A stretch of 64,000 nt of DNA from Planctomycetota bacterium (GTDB lineage Bacteria > Planctomycetota > Phycisphaerae > UBA1845 > UTPLA1), in the NCBI GenBank assembly GCA_003576905.1, contig QEVG01000008.1, forward strand, positions 82,410-146,409. Reading direction: 5' to 3'. Below the pieces are notes generated by a model. That model saw only the letters and a program-made list of their open reading frames with translations. It was not told where the DNA came from and did no database searches. Shown here piece by piece: positions 9,107-17,527 of the stretch. Within the stretch, counting starts at the first letter, position 1. The number at the start of each line of letters is the position of its first letter. The translations under genes were made by a program, and so were the position numbers.

Positions 9107-10588
9107 ATGAATCTTTCAAGCCATTCCTGTTTGTGTCTCATTACGGTCTCCATGGTTCTTTGTTCCGCGAGGGCGATGGCGGCGCCGCCAATCGGCGCAG
9201 GCCAGGCGGACCTCGTGCCTTTCTTCGCGGAAGGGGCGCAGCCCGAACAAGGGGTGTTGCGAATTGTTGAATCGCCGGGGCTTCGCCCGGCGATCGCCAC
9301 CGCTGACCGGGTGGTGATGCGCGATGTGCCGCTTGCCCCGGGTCTTTCGGTCGAGCTGGGTCTTCATCGCGTCGAGGTCTTCACGCCGAATGCGAAAGTT
9401 GTCCTCGGCACCGCGCAGGGCGATGTGCCGCTGGCACGGCCCGATATCCGAATGTTCGCCGGGCATGTCTCGGGGCGCGGGGATTCGTCGGCGTTTGTGA
9501 GCTTTGTGCCCGGCGGCGTGCAGGGGTGGGTGTCGCTCGGGGGTGAGACATTCATCTTGTCGAGCGGTCCGAAGGGCGGCGCGGGCGGCTTGGCGGTTCA
9601 CTCACCGCGCAGGCTGCCGCCGGGGAAACGGCGGCCGTCATCGTTTACATGCGAAGCGGACAAGCTCGCGCTGCCGGTGCGGGTGGCAAAGGCCGGCGCG
9701 GTGCGTCCGCGCGGGACGCCGACCGGGCCAAGCGCCTGCCGCGCGGCGGTCCTGGCGATTGAGACCGACTATGAATTCACGGGCTGGCTTTTCGGCGGGG
9801 ATACCGAGGCATCGGGGGCCTATGCTGCGACACTGATCGGGGCGGTCTCGGAGATATTCATGCGGGATTTCAACGCGTCGCTGTCGATCGGGTTTCTGCG
9901 ATTGTGGGACGCCGACGTCGACCCGTGGGACCAGGGGGGGACGCTGGATCAGCTCTTTCAGTTTCAGGATTACTGGAATGCGAACATGACCGGCGAGGTT
10001 CGCAACGCGGTGCATTTCCTGTCGGGTCGTGGACTGGGCGGCGGCGTGGCATACCTGCCGGGGCTCTGCTATCCGGAATATGACTACGGACTGTCGGCTA
10101 ATCTTGCGGGGTATTTTCCGTACCCGATCGAGAACAACCACTGGGCGAACTGGGACCTGATGGTCGTGGCGCACGAGCTGGGCCACAACTTCGGCGCTCC
10201 GCACACGCACGACATGGCCCCCCCGGTTGACGGGTGCGCCTTTGGCGATTGCAGCATCGTTCCGAACGGGACGATCATGAGTTACTGCCACCTGTGCTCC
10301 GGGGGTCTGGCGGACGTGCGGATGGAGATTCACACGCGGTCGGTGTACGAGGCGATTCTGCCGACGCTCGACGCCATGACATTCTGTGACCTCGTGGAGC
10401 CGTGCGACCCCGTGGGGGACTGCAACGGCGACGGCGTGCTGGACATGGCGGACGTGGACTGCTTCGTCGAAGTGGCGCTGGGGCAGACGCCGTACAACGG
10501 ACCGCTTCAGAGGTGCGATCTGGTGAACGACGGGACGGTAAACGGGATCGACGCCGGGCCGTTCGTGGATGCGATGCTGGGGATGTAG
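9107..10588 (+). CDS. Secreted zinc metalloprotease with C-terminal dockerin-like repeat
   Basis: The start at 9107 is chosen over an upstream in-frame ATG at 9041 because GGGAG lies seven bases before it and a signal peptide begins there (MNLSSHSCLCLITVSMVLCS, cut near AMA). The 493-residue product has the extended zinc site HELGHNFGAPHTH and a Met-turn in GTIMSYCHLC, the layout of metzincins of the adamalysin/reprolysin type. The final 70 residues contain GDCNGDGVLDMADVDCF and a second half NDGTVNGIDAGPF, a dockerin type I-like calcium pair. It is probably an exported endopeptidase whose C-terminal repeat anchors or folds it. Several Cys residues suggest disulfides. It is convergent with the epimerase gene. 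Confidence 0.85.
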   Translation: MNLSSHSCLCLITVSMVLCSARAMAAPPIGAGQADLVPFFAEGAQPEQGVLRIVESPGLRPAIATADRVVMRDVPLAPGLSVELGLHRVEVFTPNAKVVLGTAQGDVPLARPDIRMFAGHVSGRGDSSAFVSFVPGGVQGWVSLGGETFILSSGPKGGAGGLAVHSPRRLPPGKRRPSSFTCEADKLALPVRVAKAGAVRPRGTPTGPSACRAAVLAIETDYEFTGWLFGGDTEASGAYAATLIGAVSEIFMRDFNASLSIGFLRLWDADVDPWDQGGTLDQLFQFQDYWNANMTGEVRNAVHFLSGRGLGGGVAYLPGLCYPEYDYGLSANLAGYFPYPIENNHWANWDLMVVAHELGHNFGAPHTHDMAPPVDGCAFGDCSIVPNGTIMSYCHLCSGGLADVRMEIHTRSVYEAILPTLDAMTFCDLVEPCDPVGDCNGDGVLDMADVDCFVEVALGQTPYNGPLQRCDLVNDGTVNGIDAGPFVDAMLGM

Positions 10589-10618
10589 CCGGCCGGAGTG
10601 CGTTCGGCGTTTGCAGGA

Positions 10619-11644
10619 TCATCGTCGAACCGGTGACGTGGATGCGCCAGCCGGCCGGTTGTATTCCGCGTGATACCAGCGAAAAGCCTCGTGCATGCCG
10701 TCGGCAAACCTCGTCTCCGGCTTCCAGTTCAGAAGCTTTTGCGTGTAGTCGCAGTTGATGCGCTGCGGCAGGCCGGTCAAAGCGATGGCGCACCGCCGCA
10801 TTGCCGCGGCGCGCGGGCCGCTCTTGAACAGGTATTCACCCAGCCATCCAAAGAAGAATGCCACTCCGTATGGCACCTTCTTCGTCACGCGCGGGAGGTT
10901 GAATCCGTCGGCCATGGCGTCGAAGTAGTCTTTCTGCGTGAGATGCTCGTGGCCCCCGGCAATGAGCAGCTTTCCGGCCGCGGCGGGGGTCACGCCGGCG
11001 AGGAGGATGGCCTTCGCGGCATCGGCCACATAGACAAGAGCCATGGGGTTTGAGCCATCGCCCAGCAGGGTCATGATCCCGCCCTTCATGACCGGTTCAA
11101 GGTAGCTTTTCATCGTCCGATTGCGCGGTCCGTAGAGGTAGCCGAGGCGGATGATGGTCCATTCCATCGGCGGTGCGAGCTCGCGCACGACGCGCTCGGC
11201 GGCCAGCTTGGCCTTCGCATAGGGGAACCACTCGGGCGGGTCGGGCGATTCGGTGAATTCGTTGATCGTCTGCCCGGCGGCCATGAGGCGCGGGTGATAG
11301 ACGCCGCAGGAGCTGACAAAGACGAACCGCTTCACGCCGCACTTCACGGCGGCGTCGACCAGCCGGCGTGTGCCGTCAATCGTGGTGCGCCGGAACGCGT
11401 CCCATGCGCCGATGATCTCGACGCGCGCGGCGCAGTGGTAAACAACATCGCATTCGGCACAGGCGGCTTCGAGCGAGGCCAGGTCATCAAGGTCGCCGTA
11501 GCGAACCTCCGCGCCGATGTCTTCGAGAAGCCCGCGATTGCTCCCTGGGCGGCACAGTGCCACGACATCGTCGCCCCGCGCGCGAAGCTGCTCGATAAGA
11601 TGGCTGCCGACGAACCCGGTGCCGCCAGTGACGAGTGCTTTCAT
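10619..11644 (-). CDS. NAD(P)-dependent epimerase/dehydratase (extended SDR)
   Basis: The protein begins MKALVTGGTGFVGSHLIEQL, the Rossmann GxxGxxG cofactor site, at an ATG at 11644. A longer upstream frame lacks family features and was cut. Catalytic residues fit an extended short-chain dehydrogenase: SSCGVYHP supplies the Ser, and Tyr and Lys are in YAKAK (YxxxK) near residue 156. RLGYLYGPRNRTMKSYL forms the substrate loop. About 341 residues is normal length. Members act on nucleotide sugars, flavonoids, sterol or hopanoid precursors. The substrate is not evident, and neighbours on the same strand give only a weak hint towards lipid metabolism. Confidence 0.82.
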   Translation of the reverse strand: MKALVTGGTGFVGSHLIEQLRARGDDVVALCRPGSNRGLLEDIGAEVRYGDLDDLASLEAACAECDVVYHCAARVEIIGAWDAFRRTTIDGTRRLVDAAVKCGVKRFVFVSSCGVYHPRLMAAGQTINEFTESPDPPEWFPYAKAKLAAERVVRELAPPMEWTIIRLGYLYGPRNRTMKSYLEPVMKGGIMTLLGDGSNPMALVYVADAAKAILLAGVTPAAAGKLLIAGGHEHLTQKDYFDAMADGFNLPRVTKKVPYGVAFFFGWLGEYLFKSGPRAAAMRRCAIALTGLPQRINCDYTQKLLNWKPETRFADGMHEAFRWYHAEYNRPAGASTSPVRR

Positions 11645-11765
11645 GGCGCGATTGTAAGGCGGGGGGCAGCGTCGTGTCGAAACTGAAGCATTCACGGTTG
11701 CGGGCGCAGCAGCAATCGGTAAGGGGGATAGCCACGCGCGGGAGGTGTGAGCATGATTCGGCGAG

Positions 11766-12353
11766 TTACGACTCGTCAGCGGGCGGGCGGGGGATCCAGC
11801 GGTGAACGCGGTTGCAGTATTCGACATAGGTCTCACCGAATCGCTCGCGGAGGCGCGGCTCTTCGATCTTCGTCACCTGGTACTGCGCGAAACAGCAGCC
11901 GACGGCGATGAGGACGAACATGCCGAGCGAGCCGAAATAGATCGCCTCGCCAAGGACGCAGATCATGAGGGTGATGACGACCGGATTGCGAACCCAGCGA
12001 TAAGGCCCGGTGGCGACAAAGACCTTCGGCGGGTCAAACTCGACATGAGGGCCGCGGCCGCAGTAGATCAGCCAGGCCGAGCAGGCGACATACGTGAAGA
12101 GCCCGCCGGCGAAGAGCCCGATGCCGACGAGGTGGCGGAAGCCGGTCCAGAAGAGCCGGATTTCCGTGCCGATGGGCAGGTCCCGCACGGGCATTTTGCC
12201 CAGAATGTGGAAGATGGAGGGTATGACGCCGAGGACGACGACCAGAAAGCCGATCGTGTAGATCGTGGCGCGGAGCGCGAAGGGTTTTTGCGGCGCGACG
12301 CCGGACGGTGACGATTCTTGCGGCCCGGACGTGGGCGATGGGCCGTTTACCAT
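11766..12353 (-). CDS. Isoprenylcysteine carboxyl methyltransferase-like membrane protein
   Basis: The 195-residue protein has four to five membrane segments and a C-terminal block containing GPYRWVRNPVVI and EEPRLRERFGETYVEYCNRVHRWIP. This is the hallmark of the ICMT/PEMT family of S-adenosylmethionine-dependent membrane methyltransferases: an RxPxY-like cofactor segment, then ExxL and FGxxYxxY. The ATG at 12353 overlaps the stop of the upstream KAS III-like gene by seven bases, so the two are probably translationally coupled. ICMT-like enzymes occur beside ketosynthases or type III polyketide synthases in several bacterial lipid pathways, so methylation of the upstream enzyme's product is plausible but inferred. 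Confidence 0.75.
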   Translation of the reverse strand: MVNGPSPTSGPQESSPSGVAPQKPFALRATIYTIGFLVVVLGVIPSIFHILGKMPVRDLPIGTEIRLFWTGFRHLVGIGLFAGGLFTYVACSAWLIYCGRGPHVEFDPPKVFVATGPYRWVRNPVVITLMICVLGEAIYFGSLGMFVLIAVGCCFAQYQVTKIEEPRLRERFGETYVEYCNRVHRWIPRPPADES

Positions 12354-13462
12354 CTTACCGCAAAGCCCGCCGTCATCCACTTGCTCGACTCGACCGCATG
12401 GACCATGGCCAGTTGGCCGGACTTGAGCTCGCCGGTGCGGATCATCTCGTCCAGGTGGAGCAAGGTCGCCGCGCCGCCGCAGTAGCCGATCTTTCCGCTG
12501 CGGAACTTGATCTTGTCGCGGGTGATGTTGAGGCGATCCAGGAAGGCGGGGATGTGATCCTCGTACAACTGGAGCGTCGGGATGGAGACGACGTAATGAT
12601 CGACGGTGCTGGGGTCGATCTTCATCTGCGTCGTGAAGTTGCACAGGCCCTGAAGCAGGAGCGGCGCGGCATTGTCGTTCACGGCGGAAAAGTCCTGCCA
12701 GAGGTGGTGCGTGCCGTCGTTGTACAGCTCGGGGATCTGATGCTTCGAGTTCATCAGGTCGGCTGCCGCGCCGCCGGCGGTCATGCCGGCCGGGCGTCCC
12801 GCGCCGACGGACTCGACAAAGGTGGCGACGATTTCGCGGCCGGGCTTTCCGTTGTCGCCGGCCTGGAGGACCATGGCGCCCGCGCCGTCGGCGAGAATCC
12901 ACCGCAAGGCGGCGTGAACCTTGTCCATTTTGGGCTGATTGAAATAGCAGCTTCGGAGATAGATCGAGGAGAGCTGGCTGTATGCGACCAGCGCGGTGCG
13001 ATAGCGCCCGGTGCGCAGGGCGTCGTAGGCGACCTGCACGCCTTTTCCGACACCGGTGCAGTTGGAGTGAATCTCCATCTCGGCGCAATGCTGAATGCCG
13101 AGTCGCTCCTGAAGCAGGGTGCTCGTCGGCGGAGTACTCTGGTCATAGGAGGGGCAGGAGATGATCAGCAGGTCGATCTGCTGCGGCTGCATCTGGGCCA
13201 TTTCGAGGGCATTACGCGCCGCCTTTTCCGCAAGGCTGCTGAAGTTGAAGGTCATGTCGCCTGTTTCAGGGTCGACAGCGAAGTGCCGCGTCTTGACGCC
13301 GCCGCGATCGAGCATCTTGGGGCCGAGATTGTCGATGAAGCTCTTGACCTTGGCCGGTGCGTTCGGCAGCGGGCCGAGGACGGCCTCAAGCCGGTCATTC
13401 CCGACGGGCGGCCCGGGAAGGAAACTCCCGGTTCCCGCGATCTTTACAGGTAAGAAAGACAT
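12347..13462 (-). CDS. 3-oxoacyl-ACP synthase III-like (FabH/KAS III family) protein
   Basis: The start is the ATG at 13462 because AGGAG sits six bases before it; an in-frame TTG lies 18 bases upstream. The 371-residue thiolase-fold protein keeps the nucleophile Cys135 in HSNCTGVGKG and the KAS III-type ILADGAGAMVL segment. The rest of the triad looks altered. The HQAN block aligns with SIPT in YVVSIPTLQLYED (His to Ser293), and the GNTSA block aligns with IGYCGGAATLL (Asn to Tyr327). Without His and Asn, decarboxylative condensation as in FabH is doubtful. Acyl transfer or head-to-head condensation are alternatives. It is the first gene of a coupled pair with the ICMT-like enzyme. Confidence 0.78.
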   Translation of the reverse strand: MSFLPVKIAGTGSFLPGPPVGNDRLEAVLGPLPNAPAKVKSFIDNLGPKMLDRGGVKTRHFAVDPETGDMTFNFSSLAEKAARNALEMAQMQPQQIDLLIISCPSYDQSTPPTSTLLQERLGIQHCAEMEIHSNCTGVGKGVQVAYDALRTGRYRTALVAYSQLSSIYLRSCYFNQPKMDKVHAALRWILADGAGAMVLQAGDNGKPGREIVATFVESVGAGRPAGMTAGGAAADLMNSKHQIPELYNDGTHHLWQDFSAVNDNAAPLLLQGLCNFTTQMKIDPSTVDHYVVSIPTLQLYEDHIPAFLDRLNITRDKIKFRSGKIGYCGGAATLLHLDEMIRTGELKSGQLAMVHAVESSKWMTAGFAVRW

Positions 13463-13835
13463 AGCACTCCTGATCAACAATTCGCCTTCGAGGTCGCCGG
13501 TCGCCTCAAATCAATACCCGATCTGCGCGCGTGGTGATCTGCCACGCGGGACAGCAAGCCGGGTATCTTAGCAAGACCCGCGCCAAAAGGGCAGCAACAT
13601 GTTTACTCGAAAAGATCGGCAATGCCAACTGTCGCAGACGACTCGGCCTTGAAGAGTTGCGCGGCGCGCCTAAATGCCAAGATGTGCGGCTATCTCGCTG
13701 TTACATCCTGTTTGGCATGTAGTTATATGCGGTTGGTTACAAGGGAAAACCGGCGCGGTGGCGCATTGGCCACTGCCGCTGGTGCAAAACAGGGGGTCGG
13801 GAGTGCCCAAAGCGGTGGGCCGCCGAAATAGGTTC
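13463..13835. other. Divergent intergenic region
   Basis: The 373 bases between the divergent KAS III-like and dipeptide epimerase genes must carry both promoters. They include a perfect hairpin CGCGTGG/CCACGCG (13528-13534 and 13542-13548, loop TGATCTG) with no T-run, which could be an operator. Composition is more AT-rich toward the epimerase side. I see no convincing -35/-10 pair and no gene. Confidence 0.45.
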
Positions 13836-14861
13836 ATGAAGCTGACCTGCGAAAGAATGACGCTGAAACTGGCGGTTCCGTTCCGGACGGCACGGGCGGT
13901 GCGGACCGACAAGGAGACGCTTTGGGTGAAAGTCACCCATGACGGCGTCGAAGGGTGGGGAGAAGCGGCCCCCGTCGACACGTATCATCAGACTTTGGAG
14001 TCTTCGGAGCGGACGGTTTTAGAGGCGGCCCGATTTGTGGGGGGTTCGCCGTTTGAGACAGAACGGCTGACGGAGGCGCTCCTGGCGCGGTTCGGGGAAC
14101 AGTGTGCGGCGGTCGCGGCGATCGATGCCGCGCTGCACGACTGGATCGGCAAGCGCGTGAATCTGCCGATCTGGAAGTACCTCGGTCTTGCGCAAGGGCC
14201 ACTTCCACTGACATCGTATTCGCTTGGTATCGAGGAGGACCTTTCCTCGCTGGCGGAGCGGGTGCGGAGTGCCGCGAAATACCCGGTTTTAAAGGTCAAA
14301 CTCGGCAGTCCGCGCGATGAAGAGATAATCCGGCTGGTCCGATGCGAGGCGCCGCGACAGCGGATTCGCGTCGATGCGAACATGGGCTGGACGATTGACA
14401 CCGCTCTTCGATTGCTTCCACTTTTCGCGGAGCTGGGCGTCGAGTTCGTGGAGCAGCCGCTTGCGGCGCACGACCTGGACGGGCTGCGCCGGCTGAAGGA
14501 GGCGGCGATTCTACCGATCGTGGCGGACGAGAGTTGCGTTCGGCGCGAGGATGTGCTCAAGGTCCGCGGCTGCGTTGATGGCATCAACATCAAGCTGAGC
14601 AAGTGCGGCGGCATTCGGCAGGCGCTGACAATGATCCGACTGGGAAGAGCCTGCGGGCTGAAGATCATGCTGGGCTGCATGATTGAAAGCTCGCTGGGAA
14701 TCTCCGCGGCGCTGCAACTGGCCACTTTGGCGGACTGGTTGGACCTTGATGGACACCTTCTGGTGAGCCCCGATCCCTTCGGCGGGATCGGCGGCGGGGA
14801 GGGGAAATTGCACCTGTCGGACCGCCCCGGGCTTGGGGTGATGCCCATGCTGATTTCATAA
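13836..14861 (+). CDS. Dipeptide epimerase (L-Ala-D/L-Glu epimerase type, enolase superfamily)
   Basis: The start at 13836 (MKLTCERMTLKLAVPF) fits the family; the frame upstream is non-homologous. The 341-residue protein has an enolase-type N-terminal cap domain and a TIM barrel. It carries the muconate-lactonizing subgroup residues: a KxK motif in VLKVKLGS, the metal ligands in RVDANMGW, VEFVEQPL and ADESC, and the opposing Lys in INIKLSKCGG. Two lysines on opposite barrel faces fit a 1,1-proton transfer. Such enzymes epimerise Ala-Glu or related dipeptides during murein peptide recycling in the cytoplasm. Exact dipeptide preference cannot be read from sequence. It has no operon partner on this strand. 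Confidence 0.85.
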   Translation: MKLTCERMTLKLAVPFRTARAVRTDKETLWVKVTHDGVEGWGEAAPVDTYHQTLESSERTVLEAARFVGGSPFETERLTEALLARFGEQCAAVAAIDAALHDWIGKRVNLPIWKYLGLAQGPLPLTSYSLGIEEDLSSLAERVRSAAKYPVLKVKLGSPRDEEIIRLVRCEAPRQRIRVDANMGWTIDTALRLLPLFAELGVEFVEQPLAAHDLDGLRRLKEAAILPIVADESCVRREDVLKVRGCVDGINIKLSKCGGIRQALTMIRLGRACGLKIMLGCMIESSLGISAALQLATLADWLDLDGHLLVSPDPFGGIGGGEGKLHLSDRPGLGVMPMLIS

Positions 14862-15223
14862 CATTATTCAAAACCTGATCTTAAATAACATGCTGCGTGG
14901 CAGTTAGAAGATTATTGAGCCGCTTTATTCTTTCACTTGACGGACAGTCCGGGAAGGGAACAATAAAGGTGAGCCGGCTGGGGCTCTCGAAGGGTTGTCT
15001 GACTTCCCCGCTCAACCCGCCCCCCTTCGATCTCCCACCGCTGGCCGCGAAGGCTTTCCCTCTTCGCGGGCGCGGCAGCACTTCACCCGGTCTTACGTGA
15101 GTCTTCGCCTATGCGCAGTTCGTCCGCGCGGTGACCGGCCATGCCCGTCCAGCCGCCCGGTTTGAATCGCATGGGGTGAATCGCTCGCGTCGGAATCCTC
15201 GCAGGGGATCAGGAGAGGTTGCC
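14862..15223. other. Intergenic region upstream of the GntR-type regulator
   Basis: The 362 bases between the epimerase and the regulator begin with an AT-rich stretch (14862-14980) that contains CTTGACGG near 14936, a possible -35 box, but no good -10 partner at normal spacing. The remainder is GC-rich. No gene or clear terminator is visible. Confidence 0.4.
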
Positions 15224-16468
15224 ATGCACCAGGAATCGTCGCCGTGCGCTCCGTCAACGTCCCGGCCGTCGGGAGCGCGGTTGAGCTACAAGTTTCAGCG
15301 GCTTCGGGAGCAGATCCGCGAGGCGATCGTTCGCGGAGAGTTCGGCGAACAATTGCCGGGCGAAAGGGAGCTGGGCCGCCGGTTCCGGGCCAACGCCAAG
15401 ACGATCAACAAGGCCTTGTGCGACCTGGCGGGCGAGGGCCTGCTGGTGCGTATCATCGGACGCGGCACGTTCGTGGCCGAGACGCCGGGCGTGTCGGCGG
15501 CGGCGCGGACGTCGCAGGTATATCACGGGATATGTCCGGCCATGCAGAACGAGCCGCCGCACCGGGGTGCCATTATTTCGGCACTTCGCGATGCGCTGGC
15601 CGCGATGGGTCACCGGCTCGACCTGATCCCGCACGAGGGAGACGGCGACGGCGAGATTTCCTCGGCCGCGTGGCCGGCGCATATGCGGCGCCTGGCGGCG
15701 GGGCTGATCGCGCATCCCGCCGCGCCGCTCGATGGCCGGGGCCCCCGTCCGGGCGACGCGCTGGTGGCGGAGGCGTGGCGTCGGCATCTGCCGATCGTGC
15801 TGCTCGGCGCTGCGGCCTCGAATGCGAAGGTCAACGCAGTCATGCCCGACTATATCAGTGCCGGTTTCCGTCTGGCCGAGCACCTGTTCCTGCTCGGATG
15901 CGGGCGCATGGTTGTCCTTCGGGATCGCGCAGAGGGGCGCGAGGCCGACATGGTGACCAGCGGCTGCCAGACGGCCGCCATTCGGCATCGTGGATCCGTC
16001 ACGGAAGTTTTCCTGGAGCGCCAGACCGACTGGGTCGGCGGGCTAATGGGGGACGGCCTGTCGGCCGCCGCCGACAAGTCGCGGGTTTCACCGGCGGTCG
16101 GAATTGTCTGCGTCGGATCTCGGGCGCTCGAGGCGGCGCAGCACGATCGGACGATCAACGAATTGGTTGCGCGGGATTCGCTCGCCGTGGCCTGCGTCCT
16201 TGAGCCGGGCGACGATGCGGCTCAGCGCGCAGGCGTAACGTCGATGGAGTTCGATGCGGGCAAGATCGCGGGTTGGGCGGCGCGGCTGCTGGCGGAATGG
16301 AAGCCGGGCCAGAGACCGGTTGAGGTCCTTGTGCCGGGCGAGATCAAGGTGCGCGGGCGCTGCGCCACGCATCGAAACGGGAATGGTCACGGTAAGGGGC
16401 GGCACGGCGATGCGGAGTCGCTCGAAGGGCTGGGCGGCCGCCAGAAACTGGCGGAGGCCGTGATATAG
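15224..16468 (+). CDS. GntR-type transcription regulator with LacI-like effector domain
   Basis: An AGGAGAGG ribosome site six bases before the ATG at 15224 sets the start. Residues about 20-95 form a GntR winged helix (YKFQRLREQIREAIVRGEF, LPGERELGRRFRANAKTINKAL, and the wing GLLVRIIGRGTFVAE). The C-terminal 270 residues resemble the periplasmic-binding-protein-like fold of LacI regulators, with MPDYISAGFRLAEHLFLLGCGRMVVL and a late GVTSMEFDAGKIAGWAARLL. This GntR/LacI combination is known from sugar regulators such as AraR. The ligand is unknown and no sugar operon is adjacent. The last 30 residues are Gly/His/Arg-rich and look disordered. Confidence 0.8.
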   Translation: MHQESSPCAPSTSRPSGARLSYKFQRLREQIREAIVRGEFGEQLPGERELGRRFRANAKTINKALCDLAGEGLLVRIIGRGTFVAETPGVSAAARTSQVYHGICPAMQNEPPHRGAIISALRDALAAMGHRLDLIPHEGDGDGEISSAAWPAHMRRLAAGLIAHPAAPLDGRGPRPGDALVAEAWRRHLPIVLLGAAASNAKVNAVMPDYISAGFRLAEHLFLLGCGRMVVLRDRAEGREADMVTSGCQTAAIRHRGSVTEVFLERQTDWVGGLMGDGLSAAADKSRVSPAVGIVCVGSRALEAAQHDRTINELVARDSLAVACVLEPGDDAAQRAGVTSMEFDAGKIAGWAARLLAEWKPGQRPVEVLVPGEIKVRGRCATHRNGNGHGKGRHGDAESLEGLGGRQKLAEAVI

Positions 16469-16499
16469 TCGCGCCGGACTTCCGGGGGAGAATGAACCG

Positions 16500-16542
16500 A
16501 CGGGGCCGTCCTCACTGGGGGGCGGCCCCGTTGCCGTTTCTT
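16500..16542 (+). terminator. Rho-independent terminator after the GntR-type gene
   Basis: ACGGGGCCG at 16500-16508 pairs perfectly with CGGCCCCGT at 16523-16531 around a 14-base loop. A moderately T-rich tail TTGCCGTTTCTT follows. It is 31 bases after the regulator's stop codon. Confidence 0.7.
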
Positions 16543-16598
16543 GGGCGCGGCGCGCGGCGGGTCCGGGAGCGAGAGACGCCGCGCGGCGGCCTGCGTCG

Positions 16599-16627
16599 TT
16601 GATGGATGCGTGATTTCGGCGCATAAT
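16599..16627 (+). promoter_or_regulatory. Sigma70-like promoter
   Basis: TTGATG at 16599-16604 and CATAAT at 16622-16627 are separated by 17 bases. They lie 68 bases before the coiled-coil zinc-ribbon gene and just after the previous terminator. Confidence 0.5.
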
Positions 16628-16695
16628 ACGTCACGTCATTCTCGACTCCGGCGAATCAGCGCCGAACCGATTGCGAAGAAAGGATCCGACATCGT

Positions 16696-17445
16696 ATGGG
16701 AGCCACGCTCGACGCACTGCACCGCCTTCAGGAGGTTGAGATGCAGATCGCGGAGCTTCGCAAGGGCATCGACCGGAAGGTCCGCGCGGTGAAGCAGCAG
16801 GAGAGCCGCATCGCCGAGATCGATGCAAAGATCAAGCAACAGCGCGACAGCCTTCGAATGGGTCAGATGGAGGCCGATCGCCTCGACCTGGACGTCAAGA
16901 CGCGCGAGGCGGAGATCGCCAAGCTCCGCTCGGCCCTGCAACTCGCCAAGACCAACAAGGAATACTCGGCCATTCTGACTCAGCTTAATACCTTCAAAGC
17001 CGACAGCAGCAAGGTGGAGGACCGCGTTCTGGCCCTCATGGGCGATCTGGACAAAAAGCGCGCGGAGATCGACGCGCTGGGGCAGCAGCGTCAGGCCGAG
17101 GAGGCCCGGCTGGCCGAGCTTCAGGGGGCGGTGAAGGAAGTCGAAGCGCGGTCAAAGACCCGACTCGACGCACTGATCGCCGAGCGCCAGGAGGCGGCCG
17201 CGGCGGTGCCGCCGTCGGCGCTGGAGTTCTTCGAGCGCGTGTCGCGCAAGAACGACGGCGAGGCGATGGCGCGGATCATCCGCACGAACCCGAAGCGGGC
17301 CGAGTTTGCCTGCGACGGCTGCAACATGTCGATCACCATCGAACAGGTCAACGCCATCCTCTCGCGGGACGAAGCGATCACCTGCAACATCTGCGGACGG
17401 ATCCTGTACATCGACCCGGCGGTCGCGCCGGGCATTCGAAAGTAA
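16696..17445 (+). CDS. Coiled-coil C4 zinc-ribbon protein (DUF164 / zf-RING_7 type)
   Basis: The first 175 residues are a long heptad-rich coiled coil (MGATLDALHRLQEVEMQIAE onward). The tail has a four-Cys ribbon, CDGC and CNIC, separated by 27 residues. This is the layout of the bacterial C4-type zinc-ribbon family (DUF164, CdsZ-like), 230-250 residues long, a soluble cytoplasmic protein thought to bind nucleic acid or act as an adaptor; its precise function is poorly settled. The RNase HI gene follows 82 bases later on the same strand, and this pairing is common in other phyla, supporting both calls. A promoter-like pair lies at 16599-16627. Confidence 0.82.
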   Translation: MGATLDALHRLQEVEMQIAELRKGIDRKVRAVKQQESRIAEIDAKIKQQRDSLRMGQMEADRLDLDVKTREAEIAKLRSALQLAKTNKEYSAILTQLNTFKADSSKVEDRVLALMGDLDKKRAEIDALGQQRQAEEARLAELQGAVKEVEARSKTRLDALIAERQEAAAAVPPSALEFFERVSRKNDGEAMARIIRTNPKRAEFACDGCNMSITIEQVNAILSRDEAITCNICGRILYIDPAVAPGIRK

Positions 17446-17527
17446 CGGCGCGTTCGCGAGGGCGCCTCGGGCCGGAACCCAGCGGGCGACAGAGATGGGA
17501 CGAGGCGTCAGGCGGATGGGCCGCTGA

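Noticed and set aside
11766..13088. A single fused 440-residue minus-strand gene
   Set aside because: Its first 240 residues are out of frame with the KAS III-like gene on the same strand. The ICMT-like gene starts properly at 12353.
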